64,000 nucleotides of DNA from Opeltia flavorubescens (Eukaryota; Ascomycota; Lecanoromycetes; Teloschistales; Teloschistaceae), in assembly GCA_000442125.1 (NCBI GenBank), contig KE546975.1, forward strand, positions 1,054,001-1,118,000. The letters are read 5' to 3'. Below are positions 33,222-45,617 of the stretch, piece after piece; position 1 is the first letter of the stretch, and each line of letters opens with the position of its first letter. The translations under genes were made by a program, and so were the position numbers. Below the pieces are notes generated by a model, which saw nothing but the letters and a program-made list of their open reading frames with translations, searched no databases and was not told where the DNA came from.

Positions 33222-36200
33222 ATGAGACTGCACCTAACCATCCAAAGAAACGCATTGCCTCCTGTGCGCATTCTTTGGACAGCGGCTGCCCTCGGCCCAC
33301 TCTATTCAGCTGCTGGAAAGGAGCTTACGATTTCCCAGCTCCTTGAGCAGGTAAATGATATCCTCCCATTAGAATCTGGGGAATGGGGCTTGGAAGATTA
33401 CTTGGTTGAAGTGGGGGGCTTCGAGTGCCTGCATTTTCTCGAGGCCCGTCAGGTGTTGAAAGATGGCGACGAAGTATGGTAAGATACGACATTTATAGCC
33501 AATATCCCTGACTATGCTGATATATATACAGCATACGACCCTTGACTACCTCCGATATTCGCTATCGGAAAATTTCGGGGCGGCATCAGATCTCCGCCGA
33601 CGGAAAACACCTTATCGATGGAGTCGCCTTTGGCAGAGCTTTCCTCCGTCGGACAGCTAGGCCGCCTATACGGATCCCTCCAAGGAAGCGGCCACGGCTC
33701 ACTTATAATGATGAAGACGACGATGGAGATTATGGTGACGAAGTCCAGCGTCAGATTGTGGTACATCCTGATTTCGAAGACGACGAAGCCTCAGCGACAG
33801 ATAGTGACTACGGTGGGGATGAAGGGAGTGTTTCGGAAGATGAAGAAGACCTTGCTGACGAAGTGAATGAAATTCAAAAAGACGTGAAGGCCGCAGATCC
33901 CGAGACTGGTAGGGTTGAGGATATTGTAAGGCGTCAGCAGCAAAAAACCAGCGGCTTAGGATTAAGACCTTTAGGCGTTTTAGCGGATGTGAACGGGACT
34001 CCTTTCCCAGCAGAACATAGCAACCGTCTTCGGGACATGCTTGAGGACCGTGAAAGATTCGAGGATACATCCTCGTCTGTACCGACGAAACGTTGCCGGT
34101 TAGACACAAGTCCGAAGAACTCCAAAAGGAGCCGGCGAAAAATTACTGGAGAAGCTCGAGATCTTGACGCTAATAACAAAAGCGTCCGGTTCAATGAGGT
34201 AGAGCTCGCTACGCCAGCAACAGTCCGCCTGGAATCGAGCGACGATTCTGATAGTGACAAGGCATCAGCGGTAGATGATTCAGACGACTCGGATAAGGAA
34301 AATGTCACATCGAGAACACGTAGAATCATCGCCAACAAAGTAAGATCTAGGCTTTTAAGGGTTGTATGAAGATGATGCTGATTACTCCTGTAGGAACTAG
34401 GAGAAGATTCAGATTCGAGCTCTTCAGATGACAGCAGTTCCGAAGGTAGCAAGACATCATCTTCTGGGTCTGCAGAGTCAAGTAGTGGCAGCTCAGATTC
34501 CGAAGACGAGCAGCAGCGTGGTGCCCGCCCTCCCCCCAAGGAGGAAGACCTTGAGTCAACTTCTTCTTCGGGGATATCGAGCTCCAGCGATCGTAGTCCA
34601 AGTGTAGAAGCAGAACATTCCAAAAAAAGGTTGAAAACTCGAAGTCAAGCAGCCTCATTACCAACGTCAGATACGGTCCCATCAGGTCGCAGAGTAGAGT
34701 CCCATGATGATCCGCAAGATTCGAGAGCACCAGTTCCTCCTGGATCTGGCAAGAAAGCAACACAGAAGCGTAATCAACGCCGTCGAGAACGAAAACGACT
34801 ACTACGCTTCATAAAAGCTGGTACACTTCCAGAAAGTGCGACGCTGGCTGATTTATCAAATCTAGACACAGAGGGTACAGTGCAAAACCAGAGCGAAGCG
34901 CCTATAGAAGATCTGCCAGGCCAGAGCGAAGTCACTGGATTCGAAGCAAGAAGACAAGCTTTATTGCGAGCAATATCATCAGGAGGCGTCGATCAAGAAG
35001 ATGGCCTCAAAGGGAAAGAAACACTCCTCGAAAGTCATGCACCAAATCTGTATCCCGAAGCAAGAACTACCGCAAAGTCAGACAATCATGGGATTGCTAT
35101 AAGAAAATCTGGCTCGAGTGCGTCCGAGAAGACTCTTATGGATACGGGTTTGACGGGCCAAACTGTACTCGAAACAACCAGTGAAGTACACAGTAATCAG
35201 ATAGACCAGCATAAAGCCCCAAAGTCGTCCAATAATTCAGATCATACAGATTCTCAACTCCCAATAGTCGACAGCATCGACCAAGCTGCAAGCGGAAACC
35301 AATTGAGCGCGCAGAGACCACGTACTAAATTGGATAGAGATAGTTCCAGAAGATTGGTATTCGGAGCTTTGGGTCTACGGACACCCAAAACAAAAGAAGA
35401 TGAGACGAAGTTACGAGAAAAACTCACAAAGGATGCGGAATCAACTAGAAAGCCAAAAATACAGGTGGATAGGCCTGAAGACGTCAATCACATTGAGCTA
35501 CCACCTGAGGAAGACGACAGCTGGAGGGACAAAATCGAGCTCTCTGCGGTGGAATGCTGCTATGATGGCATCGAATTATCCACGCCCCCCTTCCCGTTTG
35601 TACAGAGGTGGGATCCTCAGCAAAAGAAGGGCTATTTCGCCTCTCACTCCGCGTCACGGAACATGAAGAAGCGAAAGCGCAAAAACAAACAGTACGAAAA
35701 TTCTTTCGAACCTCTAGAAGATGGCAGGGCGACAAAGCGACAGCAAGGTTCTTCCGATAGATATGAAATACCTATCGAGAATGGAGATGACGTGGTCGCT
35801 GGAATACAGCAAGATGAGATTCATCAGATGAGTGATGATAATCTCCAAGCTGTCAACGACCAGCTCTTACGAGAGACAGAGGGGACATATGAGCACCAGG
35901 TCGAAGAACCCAAAATACTTACTGATCTGCCTCAGCTTCCCGAAGATTTATCTGTATGCCCGGACTTAAAACAAGATATGTGTGTTGCAGGAGCTGTCGT
36001 TGCTTTCAAGCAGTTACACATGTCTTCAGAAACGAATTGGCAGCCCAGAATCTCTGATTACTGTGTCGCGCGCATTGAGGATCTATTAGATGAAGGGATG
36101 CTCTCGTTGAGGACAGCTTCTCGTGATCGAGCTGGCGGAGAGAAACATTATGACAGTGAGACAGGCGAGAGGCTGTATTCTAAGTTCGAGATGCCAGGGT

Positions 36201-37582
36201 ATCAGGACGACGAGGACGAAGGCGACGACGGCCTGCTCGAGATAGCATTTGCCGATTTGATCAGCCCCAAGCTAGTCAGGGCATCCTCAAACGAGGTGTC
36301 AGGATCTGAGCCGACTGAAGACCAACTCGTGAATGAGATATCAAACAACAATGAAGCGAGTGGAGAAGGTGACCAGCAGCTATTTGGGCAAGACCGTGAA
36401 TCAGCCCATGTTGTAAATCTCCCTCAGACTTCCATCGGGGACGTGCACAAACCGCCTACAGATGCTCAAGTAACGGAGCAAGTGCGTAAAGAAATTAGCG
36501 ATCTTATCAAAGATGCCGGTTGGCGCTCGAGTATTCAATCCAACGGAAGCGTCCACCGTGAAGAATCAGATGCTCCCCCCGTCGACCCAAGTATCACTCA
36601 AGACACCCACGACAGCGATATTTTCTCACCACGATTCGACGGCTTCAGCTCGAGCCCTCCTGCTGAACAATACCAAGAGGTGCAAGAGCAAGTACTTTAT
36701 CCCAAAATCAGAGGCTTATCCTCTCCGGCTGAGGGATGTGACGGAGCCGCAGACGACCCCGATCAAACCATCATCGATTCGAGCGAGCAAGCCGACAGCA
36801 GGGCCATCCAGACCCTCCGAGAAGACTTTGAGAAAGAAATGAGCCAGCCATGTATCCCCTCCACTCCAGATCAATCTTCATCAATTTTCCAGAAACCGGA
36901 CTCCTCAATCCCTTCTTCCGAAACGTCACACCCTAAAAGCACACCTCCACCAGCGGACTCGCTCAAAAGCACGATCCCAGATTCCCAACCACCCAAACCC
37001 GCCATCACCGCCGACCTCACCAATGGCGAAGCTGATAGCCACGACTCCGATTCCGATTTTCCATCGCTGGAAAAAGTCTTCACATCATTCTCCCAACGTA
37101 ACGCCATCAAAGACGAACACCTCTCCTCCGCTTCAGACGGAGAAGATGGAACATCAATCCTCCAATCCCTACCTCCCCACAAAGCAAAAGTCAATGCCAA
37201 GAACATTCATATTACCGACCCATCTAATAACATCAGCGCCAAGAATCACAAAGACAAAAGTAACATCCCATCCTCGTCCGCCCCGCCTTCCATCCCCTCG
37301 CGTACTTCCAAGAACTCGAAATCCACAAAAGCAATGAAATCCTCAAAGGCGAAATCGAGGCTAAATCGTTACGAGGCCGCGCCGCGCAGTTCTCAGGATT
37401 GGATTGGCACACAGGTGGTGGATCTGACGATGTCGAGTGATCCCGCGGTGAGGGCGTTGGAGGAGGAGAAGCTGGAGAGTGGTAGTGGGAGCGAGTATGT
37501 GGATAGTGGGGTAGGGGATAGTTTGCCCAAGGGATCGGGGTGGGTGAAGAAGAGTAGGGTCGGGAGGACGAGGGCGAGATGA
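33222..37582 (+). CDS. Large coilin-like nuclear protein (candidate)
   Basis: Exons 33222-33478, 33532-34339 and 34394-37582 (1,417 aa). Residues 1-95 form a compact, ubiquitin-like unit: MRLHLTIQR, a hydrophobic helix, TISQLLEQVNDILPL, GLEDYLVEVGGFE and DGDEVCIRPL. It is followed by long acidic/Ser-rich segments (DSDSSSSDDSSSEGS) and basic clusters (QKRNQRRRERKRLLRF near 480). A second folded part at about 880-985 (MCVAGAVVAFKQLHMSSETN, then WQPRISDYCVARIEDLL) looks like an atypical Tudor barrel. An N-terminal self-association domain, an RNA/SR-like middle and a C-terminal Tudor-like fold is the build of coilin, the Cajal-body scaffold. I infer a coilin-type role. A disordered DNA-repair or transcription scaffold is the alternative. 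No known enzyme motif is present. Confidence 0.6.
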
Positions 37583-37958
37583 ATGCTATCTTTGGGATTT
37601 CGGTTTGGTGGATACGTGTAGATGAGATGTTGTAGACGGGGTCTCATGAATGTGTGCTGGCTTGTGCTATAACGAAAGAACAAGCAGCAATGAGCTAATC
37701 ATTAGTTACTTCGACTTTCCTGAAGGTATTGAACGAATATTGCTCGAGCATATTGGTTCCTCAATACTGTATATTAAGGTAAGGCAAGGCCTACATAATA
37801 CCCGTGAAGTCTAATCAATATCATTACCTAATGCCTATGGAAAGTCAATATATTTTCCTTCCCGGCGTCTTCCGGGTCCTCTCCAGATCCAGTTTCCCTG
37901 CTATTACAAGTCCTTACTTTAATGATACGCCTAAAGTGAAAGCAAGCCGACGTCCTTT
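37583..37958. other. Convergent 3' spacer
   Basis: These 376 bases separate the ends of the coilin-like gene (+) and the arrestin gene (-). Nothing else is seen. Confidence 0.55.
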
Positions 37959-39911
37959 TCAGCTCTTCCCACCCAATCCAGTTGTATGACCTGAACTCCC
38001 CTCTTCCTGCTGCTGGAAATAAACTCCCCTAGGGCCATCTACAGGCCCAATCCCATCCGCGACAGCATCCTCGTAGCTCGGCGGTGCGTCGTCCGGGAAA
38101 GGACCTTCGGGATGCGTTTGCCCGGTTTGAAATGGCGCAGACTGTTGATGCGGAAAACTCGTTGTTGGTGTTGAAGGCGAGAAAGGTGGAGCAGACGGAG
38201 GATGATGCGATGGCGGAGGATTGGAGGTAGCTGCGGTCGGTACGATAGTGGGAGTGGGCCGGCCGGCCATGGCTTGAATGAGCGCATCTGGCGGTGCGAT
38301 TCCACTGTACACTTGGGGGTGCATGACGAGGGTTTCGACGATCAATTCAGGCTAGAAGAAAGGGTCGGTCAGCTGTAAGCTTAACCTGTTATAGTATCAC
38401 GGAGTGCATAAGATGCTATGGCGAGGGGAAGAATCGTGAAAAACAAGATAGACAATATGAATGATTTGAGGTTCGGGAACTGCGGTTCAAGGGACTTACA
38501 AAGACATGATCTCCGGAGCCGTGCAATAAGCCGACCTTAACGTGCAGTTCATAATTCCGGGAAATATTGCAGGTGTCGAACGATGGAGCCACGCTGTTAG
38601 GCAGGGGAATATCTTTCCAGTGTCCCCTATCAATCTCCATAACCCTTTTCTGTTCCGTTAGACGCATTCTCATATTACTTTTGCTGATAATGACGGTACT
38701 GGTCAGGTTGGCTCTGCTCAAATGATGTGCCCGAACCTGCGTCTTGGCCACAAGTTCAATCTGGAGTAACTGCAGAAACACAGTAGCAGAGGATTCGTTG
38801 AGTTTGGTGACCATAACACGGAGTGGCAAAGGCTCGTTACAGGTTAGGATAGCAGGGTCCGGTAGTCGAGCATCAATGCATACGAGAAGCGGGATGGCTG
38901 TTGGGGACCCAGGTTCGGGGACAGACGCTTTCCGGAATAGACCGGAAACCTTTGCGGTAGAAGCAGGTATAGTAGCGGGAGCGAAAGCATGTTCGATTCG
39001 AGCGAATGTCTCTCTACGTTGATCCGGAGGAGGCAGAGGAGGTCGTGGCGGTTCAATAGGAAAGAATTGGAAGGCGACCTCCTGTGATGTAATTAGAAAG
39101 ACAAAATGATACCTCAGCGGATTGATCGTTCTGATGAGAGCTTATGGATAGGCTTGCTCACCGATCTGTAGTTCTCTTTGTAGAATGCTGCTCGTTGGAC
39201 TGTCGCCTTTACGTAGTATCGGATGATGGCCTGCTCGTTGAAGCCATGCAAAGATGGCGGCAAGGTTTTCCTGACATGGCGATCAGTGTTCCCTGGGGCC
39301 TGCACCTGAAGACCAGCTACATTGACGTAAGTAGATGATGCATCGGCGCAGGCATTGTTGAAAGGGAGCTGGGTAAGGCGTTAGGAAGTCGTGACAGGAT
39401 TCGAGCCATCTACGGGATACCTTGAATCGGAAAGGAAACTCATGGAGACCAGGTGGTATCGTGTAGGCGGATGTCCTCGAGGCGAGCTGTTGCTGTTCCG
39501 AGGGGAAGACAACTATCGCCTTGTAAAGCATCTAGTCATGGACCACATCAATTCAGCAATTCTCTACTCCATCCGGAACATGATAGTATTCTTTCGAGCT
39601 TGGTCCGCAAAAGGAAAAATACAAGACGGGAACGAAATAATGTTGACGACTAGGAAATGCATAGGTTGAAGGCATACCTTATGCACCTCTGTTTCGATGG
39701 TCGAAGGCTCTCTACGGCGATAGCCCCCCGGATAACCTCCATACGGATTAAAAGCCTCTCCAAGGAGGCGTGTTTTACTTTCTCCTTCGAGTTTTACTGT
39801 GATAGCTGTGATCGTTTCATTGCTAGTCAGACTCAGGATGGCTTTGCCGGCCACAAAATCCAGGTTTGTGTACAGCGATCGGGGATCATCCAACACGATC
39901 CGTACGGACAT
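37959..39911 (-). CDS. Arrestin-related trafficking adaptor with PY motif
   Basis: Exons 39911-39678, 39531-39421, 39368-39162, 39081-38500 and 38351-37959 (508 aa). The arrestin N-lobe begins MSVRIVLDDPRSLYTNLDF, followed by YTIPPGLHEFPFRFK, a classical arrestin_N phrase. The C-lobe is in exon 4. The tail is Pro/Ser-rich and contains DDAPPSYEDAV, a PPxY motif for the WW domains of Rsp5/Nedd4 ligases, preceded by acidic residues. Such adaptors recruit the ligase to plasma-membrane permeases to trigger endocytosis. The cargo is unknown. The first intron is long (146 nt) for this locus; the fourth is 148 nt. Confidence 0.9.
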
Positions 39912-40285
39912 GGTGCCTTGATGATGGCATCAATTGGAGAAAATAGGTGTCAATGCCTGGAATAATTAATGTCTTGGAGGCATCCGAGTATGCATGATCA
40001 ATGCTTCTATTTTGGACGTGCATCGTGCCTAGCACTTTACAGTTCTGATATAGTATTGATGAATGACTACGAAGATGCTGGGGCTGAGCAGCAAGAACGT
40101 TCCGACGCGCCCCCGTCGTTTGGCAGCCACGACCATGCTCATCTCGATGCATACACGGGGATACATGACTTGTACTTGCATCTATTCGTCTTTCATCTGA
40201 GTGATGCTTTTCGCTATGCTACATATAATTCCGCTTTTCAAGTTCATGAGACACATCTAGAATGGTCATCGTGTTTATCAATGCA
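39912..40285. other. Arrestin promoter / oxidoreductase 3' region
   Basis: These 374 bases lie between two minus-strand genes. No gene or repeat is seen. Confidence 0.5.
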
Positions 40286-42156
40286 CTAGATTTTCACCTC
40301 TGATGGTAAGCCCACGTCTAAGACGCTCTTACCCCCCCTCAAATCATTGAGCGAAGGCATGTTCCCTCTTCGCATCAGCTCCGCGCTTTGGCTCATGACC
40401 GGATCCATTTGCATGCTTGCCACTGCCACGACCGTGTCTCCCTTTCCATAGAAGGCTGCAAACTTGGCTTCATCCGGCTGACCCTGTAGTACCATGTCGT
40501 CCCATCCATTGGGAGTGTTTCCACAGTACCGTAACTGTGATCCAAGCGCCGACCAAAAGATGGGAATGAACGGCTTTGGAGCGACGGACGGCTTGACGAT
40601 CCTTGCAGCTACAGAACGACCGGCGTTCTGAGCAACATTCCAGTGTTCAATCCGTGTCAAACTGCCATTACCACCGGGACCATGGTAAGGGTACGTTGCG
40701 ATATCGCCAATCGCATACACACCTGGCTGGCTTTCTACTTCGAACGACTCATTGGTCCTGACCGACCCATCCTTTTCCAGCTGGATAGCTGAATTGTCTC
40801 GAAGGTACTCAGTAGCTGGGGATACACCAACACCAAGAATCACCAGGTCTGCCGGAAGCTTGGTGCCATCCTTCAGTGACACGCTCCCCACCTTGGATTT
40901 ATCCTGTTCGGACGGCTGAGCCGAGTCGACGGACGCCCCCATGTGAAACTTGACACCACTCTTCGATACCAATTTCTGGAAGATCTTACCAACCTCACTG
41001 CCCATCACCCTCTCAAGCGGTGCTGACTCCATGCCAACGACCGTGACAGTATTGTTGCTCGAAAGGGCATTGGCTACTTCCATACCAATAAAAGAGGAGC
41101 CAATGATGACCACGTTCTTGCCTTTATCCTCCCCAACCGCTCCGAGTATGGCCTGAACATCTGGGACGGTGCGAAGCAGAAAGACGTTAGACAAATCTTT
41201 AAAGCCAGGTAGCGGTAGAGCTTTGGCCGTACCGCCGCTGGCGAGGATGAGTTTGGTGTAGGGATAGGATTTGCCAGACTTGGTGGAGACTGATTTCGAT
41301 TGGAAGTCGACACTGCTGACCTCGTCCGAAATCGTCGCTATCGATGCTGAGTCGTACCAATCTTGCGATCTCCATTCAAGCTTGGACTTATCCGCGATCA
41401 AGGCCTTGGAAAGCTTCGTCCGGTCAAGGGGTAAGTTGGGCTCCTTTGAGACTATCGTAATGTGGCCCGTGAAATTCTGCTCTCTTAGTGCCTGGACGGC
41501 TCCAATCGCTCCACTCCCACTACGCTCACAGGAAGCGTCAGCAATTCTATTGCAATGAAGATATTACAGATCGCCACTCACCCTCCAATAACAATCACTT
41601 TCTCTTGTCCTTGTGCAGCGCATTTGACATTGGGGTTCCTCCTGCTCGCTTTTATCGTTGCCTCTTCTCCCTTAATGTAGACTGCCCCACTCTTCTCGTA
41701 GACTTCGAACTTTGCAAGAGGATCCAGAGCAGGGGCATCCTCGACGTCACCTGTACCGACATTGAAGCAAGCTGCGGACAGTGTGAGCGTTAATGCGACA
41801 ACGCTCGGGACCATCTCACCTCCGTGCCAGGCACAAGTCAATCGACCTTCTGGAGTCAAGACGCCGAGCTTGAGGGGGGCTCCGTAATGAGTGCACTTAG
41901 AGCTCATAGCATGTGTGGTATTGCCAACCCTAGCCAGTAGGACTTTTCCATCTTCGATGCCTTCGACTTCAACCTCGCGCTTTTCGCCGTTTTTGAGATC
42001 CAATGCCGACAGACCTTTGATCTTGTACTCCTGGGCCATGATTGATGGTGACGTCGTGAAAGCTGCGCGCTGTAATTGCAATCTGGAAATAGACTGAATG
42101 GAGAATCGAAAGGGGTTGGAAAGCAACTGAAAAGTCGGTGGCATAAAGAAAGCCAC
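40286..42156 (-). CDS. Rieske ferredoxin domain - AIF-type FAD/NADH oxidoreductase
   Basis: Exons 42156-41820, 41771-41582 and 41519-40286 (586 aa). The N-terminal 39 residues are Arg/Ser-rich without acids, a mitochondrial-type leader, and a second ATG (Met40) could start a cytosolic form. The Rieske module binds a [2Fe-2S] cluster through C88-T-H90 and C108-x2-H111. The second domain has the FAD-binding GGGSGAIG (split by intron 2), the NADH-binding VVIIGSSFIGMEVA and the FAD motif VYAIGDIA. This is the architecture of AIFM3/AIF-like proteins, linked to electron transfer and apoptosis-like death. Both cofactor sites are complete. Physiological partners are unknown. Confidence 0.92.
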
Positions 42157-43155
42157 TCGAAGGTCAATGAATGAAGTGTATGAAGGGTAATTGAAGGGCT
42201 AGACAAGTTTGATGAGCTCTTGATTTCATCATGATCAAGTACTCTGGAGGGGTAGCTCCCTTCCACTGTCCAATCAAAGTTCAGGTAATTATTCCACCAA
42301 AAGTAAATAGAGGGGCCCAAACCCGGCGTGCCCGGGACGTAACAACCGCAGCAGCAATCGCTACGCAAACATTGCATCAGATACCTCGATTTCCGCAAAA
42401 TCTGAGCGGAACTTCCGAGTTCTACCAATCGAAAGACTGTCTGAACTACGTATGTAACTTTTTGTATGAATTTCGGCAGTTGCTGCTTAGAACTTGTGGT
42501 GTCCCGTTTGCCTCTATTCACTTTTCTGGTCACCCGAAACTGGTGGGTAAATTTATTCGAGTGATACCTCCAACATAGGTGGTATTGAGTTGAGCGCTAA
42601 ATTGAAGCTGAGTGGCTATTCAAAGACTCATAGACCATGTTGAGATTTAATACAGCCACTCTTTCATGCCCGTCCTTTGCCAGCCTTCTTCCAGAATCTC
42701 TGCTCTCGGGGGGATTGATTGGAAACCCTCACCTGTTGATCTCCTTTTCTGTCATCGATCAGGTGGGAGGGGCCTCAAGCTGAAAATATTCTTCAGCCGC
42801 TTCGTTTTTTATGCTTGTCCAATTCTCACCCCTCGTGCCTCGAGATAAGTCGTATAGAAACCTAGAAGCGTCCGGGTTACATCTTCTGAGATTTTAACTC
42901 AAAGCCCCATCCACAATATCCCATGCCAAAGGGTCGATTCGCTTGATATATCGCCCACTTTGATGCCGTACTAGTGCATTAGTCTAGACCGTTATCCAGC
43001 GTGGTACCCAGATTTCAAGAGCTCTTCTCGGGCAGATCAAAGGCCGATAATTCCATAGGTTCATCGTAGGGGGGAACCGGAGCCCGTCGTAATTTGGTCT
43101 TTCATTTGTGCAGGATAGTCCCAAAAGATCTGATAAATCCAGCATGAGTTTCTTC
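42157..43155. other. Intergenic, no gene seen
   Basis: These 999 bases hold the oxidoreductase promoter and the lipase 3' end. Frames are short and show no protein-like composition. Confidence 0.55.
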
Positions 43156-44640
43156 TTAAAGTCCCTTTTTTGCAAGCATGTCTAGTGAAAATTAGCGAAA
43201 TTTAGCTAATGTCTATCCCGGAGTCGTATTACCCCCAATATCAAGGTAGAACGCAACAGCGTTAAAGCTACAGTCAATCAGCTTGCTTGTACTGAAACAG
43301 AGTTGATGGGAATAAAACTCACTTTCTTTTATTACCCGTCATCTCCCACACCAGCCACCGTAATCGATTCGTCCAGTTGATTAGATCGAGATGGCTTACA
43401 TTTACCAAAGTCCCCTGATAGTCGCCCCATTTACTACTCGCAACGCTGACTAAGCCGTCGTTCGCACCTTCTGCTGCCTCCACGATCCTGTGGGGACTTC
43501 GGAAAGCAGACCACATGGCAGGCTCAACAGATGCTCCGTACGAGAAATATCTAGAAGCAGAGGATCTCAGGCTAAGTAGTCAAAAGTAAACCTTGCAGTG
43601 GTTCGTTCATACCTCACGCCTTCACGATCTGGTGTGTTTGGGTTGAAGTCTTCGCTCATGTAGCGTCGTGTCAATTGCTGAAAGGCCCCTGTTTGGATAT
43701 CCAGCTTCCCAAGTGCCCTATATATCTTGGGCAGATTTGTGGCTGCAGATTGTATCAATACATTTCTTCCTTCTATGGAACGAATTGATCCCTTACGACC
43801 AATCTGCTCGAAGACATAGTCTGCAAAAGCTGAACCTAAGCCGCATCTTAGCCTAGGCTTTAGCTCGGATGAGGACAATTGGGATTTACCTCTATGGGGA
43901 CTTGCGATGGTGGTCAAAGACAGGACTTTGACATTAGGAGGCTTCAACCTGCTAAGCATGTATCTGGAGTCAAGGCCACTGGGTGTTTATCAGTCGCTGC
44001 GTGTATTACGCTTTCGAATATGAACAGTACCCCTATCAATTTTAGTCCACTTAATTCGACATGTACGCCTTGATGGAACACACCATGCTATGTCTACCTA
44101 GTGTCAATACGCATCATGTCGTAAAATTCTTGATTTCATGTTCTCACGCGATGATATTGACATTTTTCCCACCGACTTTTGCCTCAATCTCTGCGCCCAG
44201 CTTCGCAGCTCGTTGCTCAATGGAGGAAGACGCAGGAACAGAAGTCGTAATGACTTCTATCCCGTTCTTAGTCATTGCTTCGGCAATGCCTCGCCAGTAA
44301 TGAATGCCAGGCAGGCTCGCCCCTGCAAGACGTAGCTCGTCAAAGCCAAGCAGGCCGTGAGCCAGCACGATTGGGTTCTTAGGGGTCTCTGATTCAGTCA
44401 ATGAATCAATCAATTATTAGGTCGATACGGGATTTGTGATTTCATACGGTACTTAGACTGGATGGTCGCGAAATCATCTACGATAGCACGTCCTAGATTC
44501 CTGACGCCGGCGTCTTGAGGCTTGCCCGAAATATCATCACTGTAGAACCTAGCCCGAGGTCCCTTTAGTACAATGGGCCCATCTATGCCACGGAAACATC
44601 GCAAAAGTCCTCGTGCCATTAATAGTAGGATTTGATTCAC
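43156..44640 (-). CDS. Mitochondrial-type triacylglycerol lipase, split by a 12-nt microexon
   Basis: Exons 44640-44448, 44388-44148, 44093-44082, 43978-43890, 43835-43613, 43550-43323, 43267-43233 and 43181-43156 (348 aa). The sequence matches fungal lipases: PIVLAHGLLGFDELRLAG (oxyanion hole), VNIIAHSM with nucleophile Ser147, RYMLSRLKPPNVKVLSLTTIASPHRG, NDGLVSV with a likely catalytic Asp, and VSHLDLINWTNR with the His. An Arg-rich start (MARGLLRCFRG) suggests mitochondrial import; Met at 44619 is an alternative start. The nucleophile sits on a 12-nt exon, and with canonical splice sites the residue after HSM is Val where relatives have Gly. This is discussed under findings. The last exon encodes only the final eight residues. 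Confidence 0.85.
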
Positions 44641-45617
44641 CGACCCATTTGGGGCAAATGAAGAGAGTAGGGGTCTTGGCGTCGGAAAGGATTGGAAAAT
44701 GTTTTTGGTCGGGTGGCGCGAAATTTCGTTGCCGAAAGTCCAAGACTTTGCACATCACTAATAGTACTCGACCTTTGGTGAAATCTTAAGTACAAAGCAG
44801 AGATTCGAATTCCTTGGTCACTTGAAATGGCACAAGGCCCGCTTAAAAGCTCCATACTCACGAGGAAGGCCTCGGTATCGAAAAAGTACGAGTATATCTA
44901 AAAATCCTGATATGTCCGTCTTGAACTTGCAAAGCACAAGTATTTTTTTTTGGAAAACTTGACATTAACAATAGATTGCTCACAGATCAAATACCTCAAA
45001 GCCCAAGAAAGGAGCTCGCACAATAGCACCAAGGAAAAAGAAGCTTATCGACCAGAAAAATCTGACCAAGGTAAGGAAATATTTATGAGAGGTGCTCCGT
45101 TCTCCTTTTTTTTTTCTTTTGACAGAAAAGGCACTTGTATTCTGCCCTGACTCTTATCATGCGTATCGCTCTTCATATATGTTGAACTATGATCAATGGC
45201 GATATATCTTCATCTGGTAAAATATTACATTTGCAGAATTTTGTGGAAATACTTGACTTTGAAGCCACTGAATCTGCTACAGAAATACTCTTCTGGCCTC
45301 ATCAAGAAGACGGAGCAGAACTTGGCCGAGAAAGCAGGGCACCTAGAACTGCTGAAGGGGGGAAAGAAAACCAAGAAGGGATCTATCGGAGGAAGTAATA
45401 AGGGAAAGGAGCGATGAGCCACCCACGCACGGAGGCTGGGAATCTTCAATGATGATGAATTTATGACCTCTGCAACAAAGGCGAAACCGAAAATCTTCTG
45501 CATCCTAGAAATGCGACGGACTAAAAGCGACATGGATATCATACATCGATTGCGGCCCAGGAACGCCAATTGCGGTCACTAAACGTTTGATAACGGTATC
45601 ACTGAAACATAGAGAGC
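44641..45617. other. Intergenic, no gene seen
   Basis: These 977 bases contain poly-T runs (44942-44950 and 45103-45119) and A/T-rich sequence. They form the lipase promoter and the MTC1 3' end. Short frames here look random. Confidence 0.55.

Noticed and set aside
44942-45119. Poly-T runs as a transposon tail or terminator
   Set aside because: They are short, isolated runs with no coding element or target-site duplication next to them.
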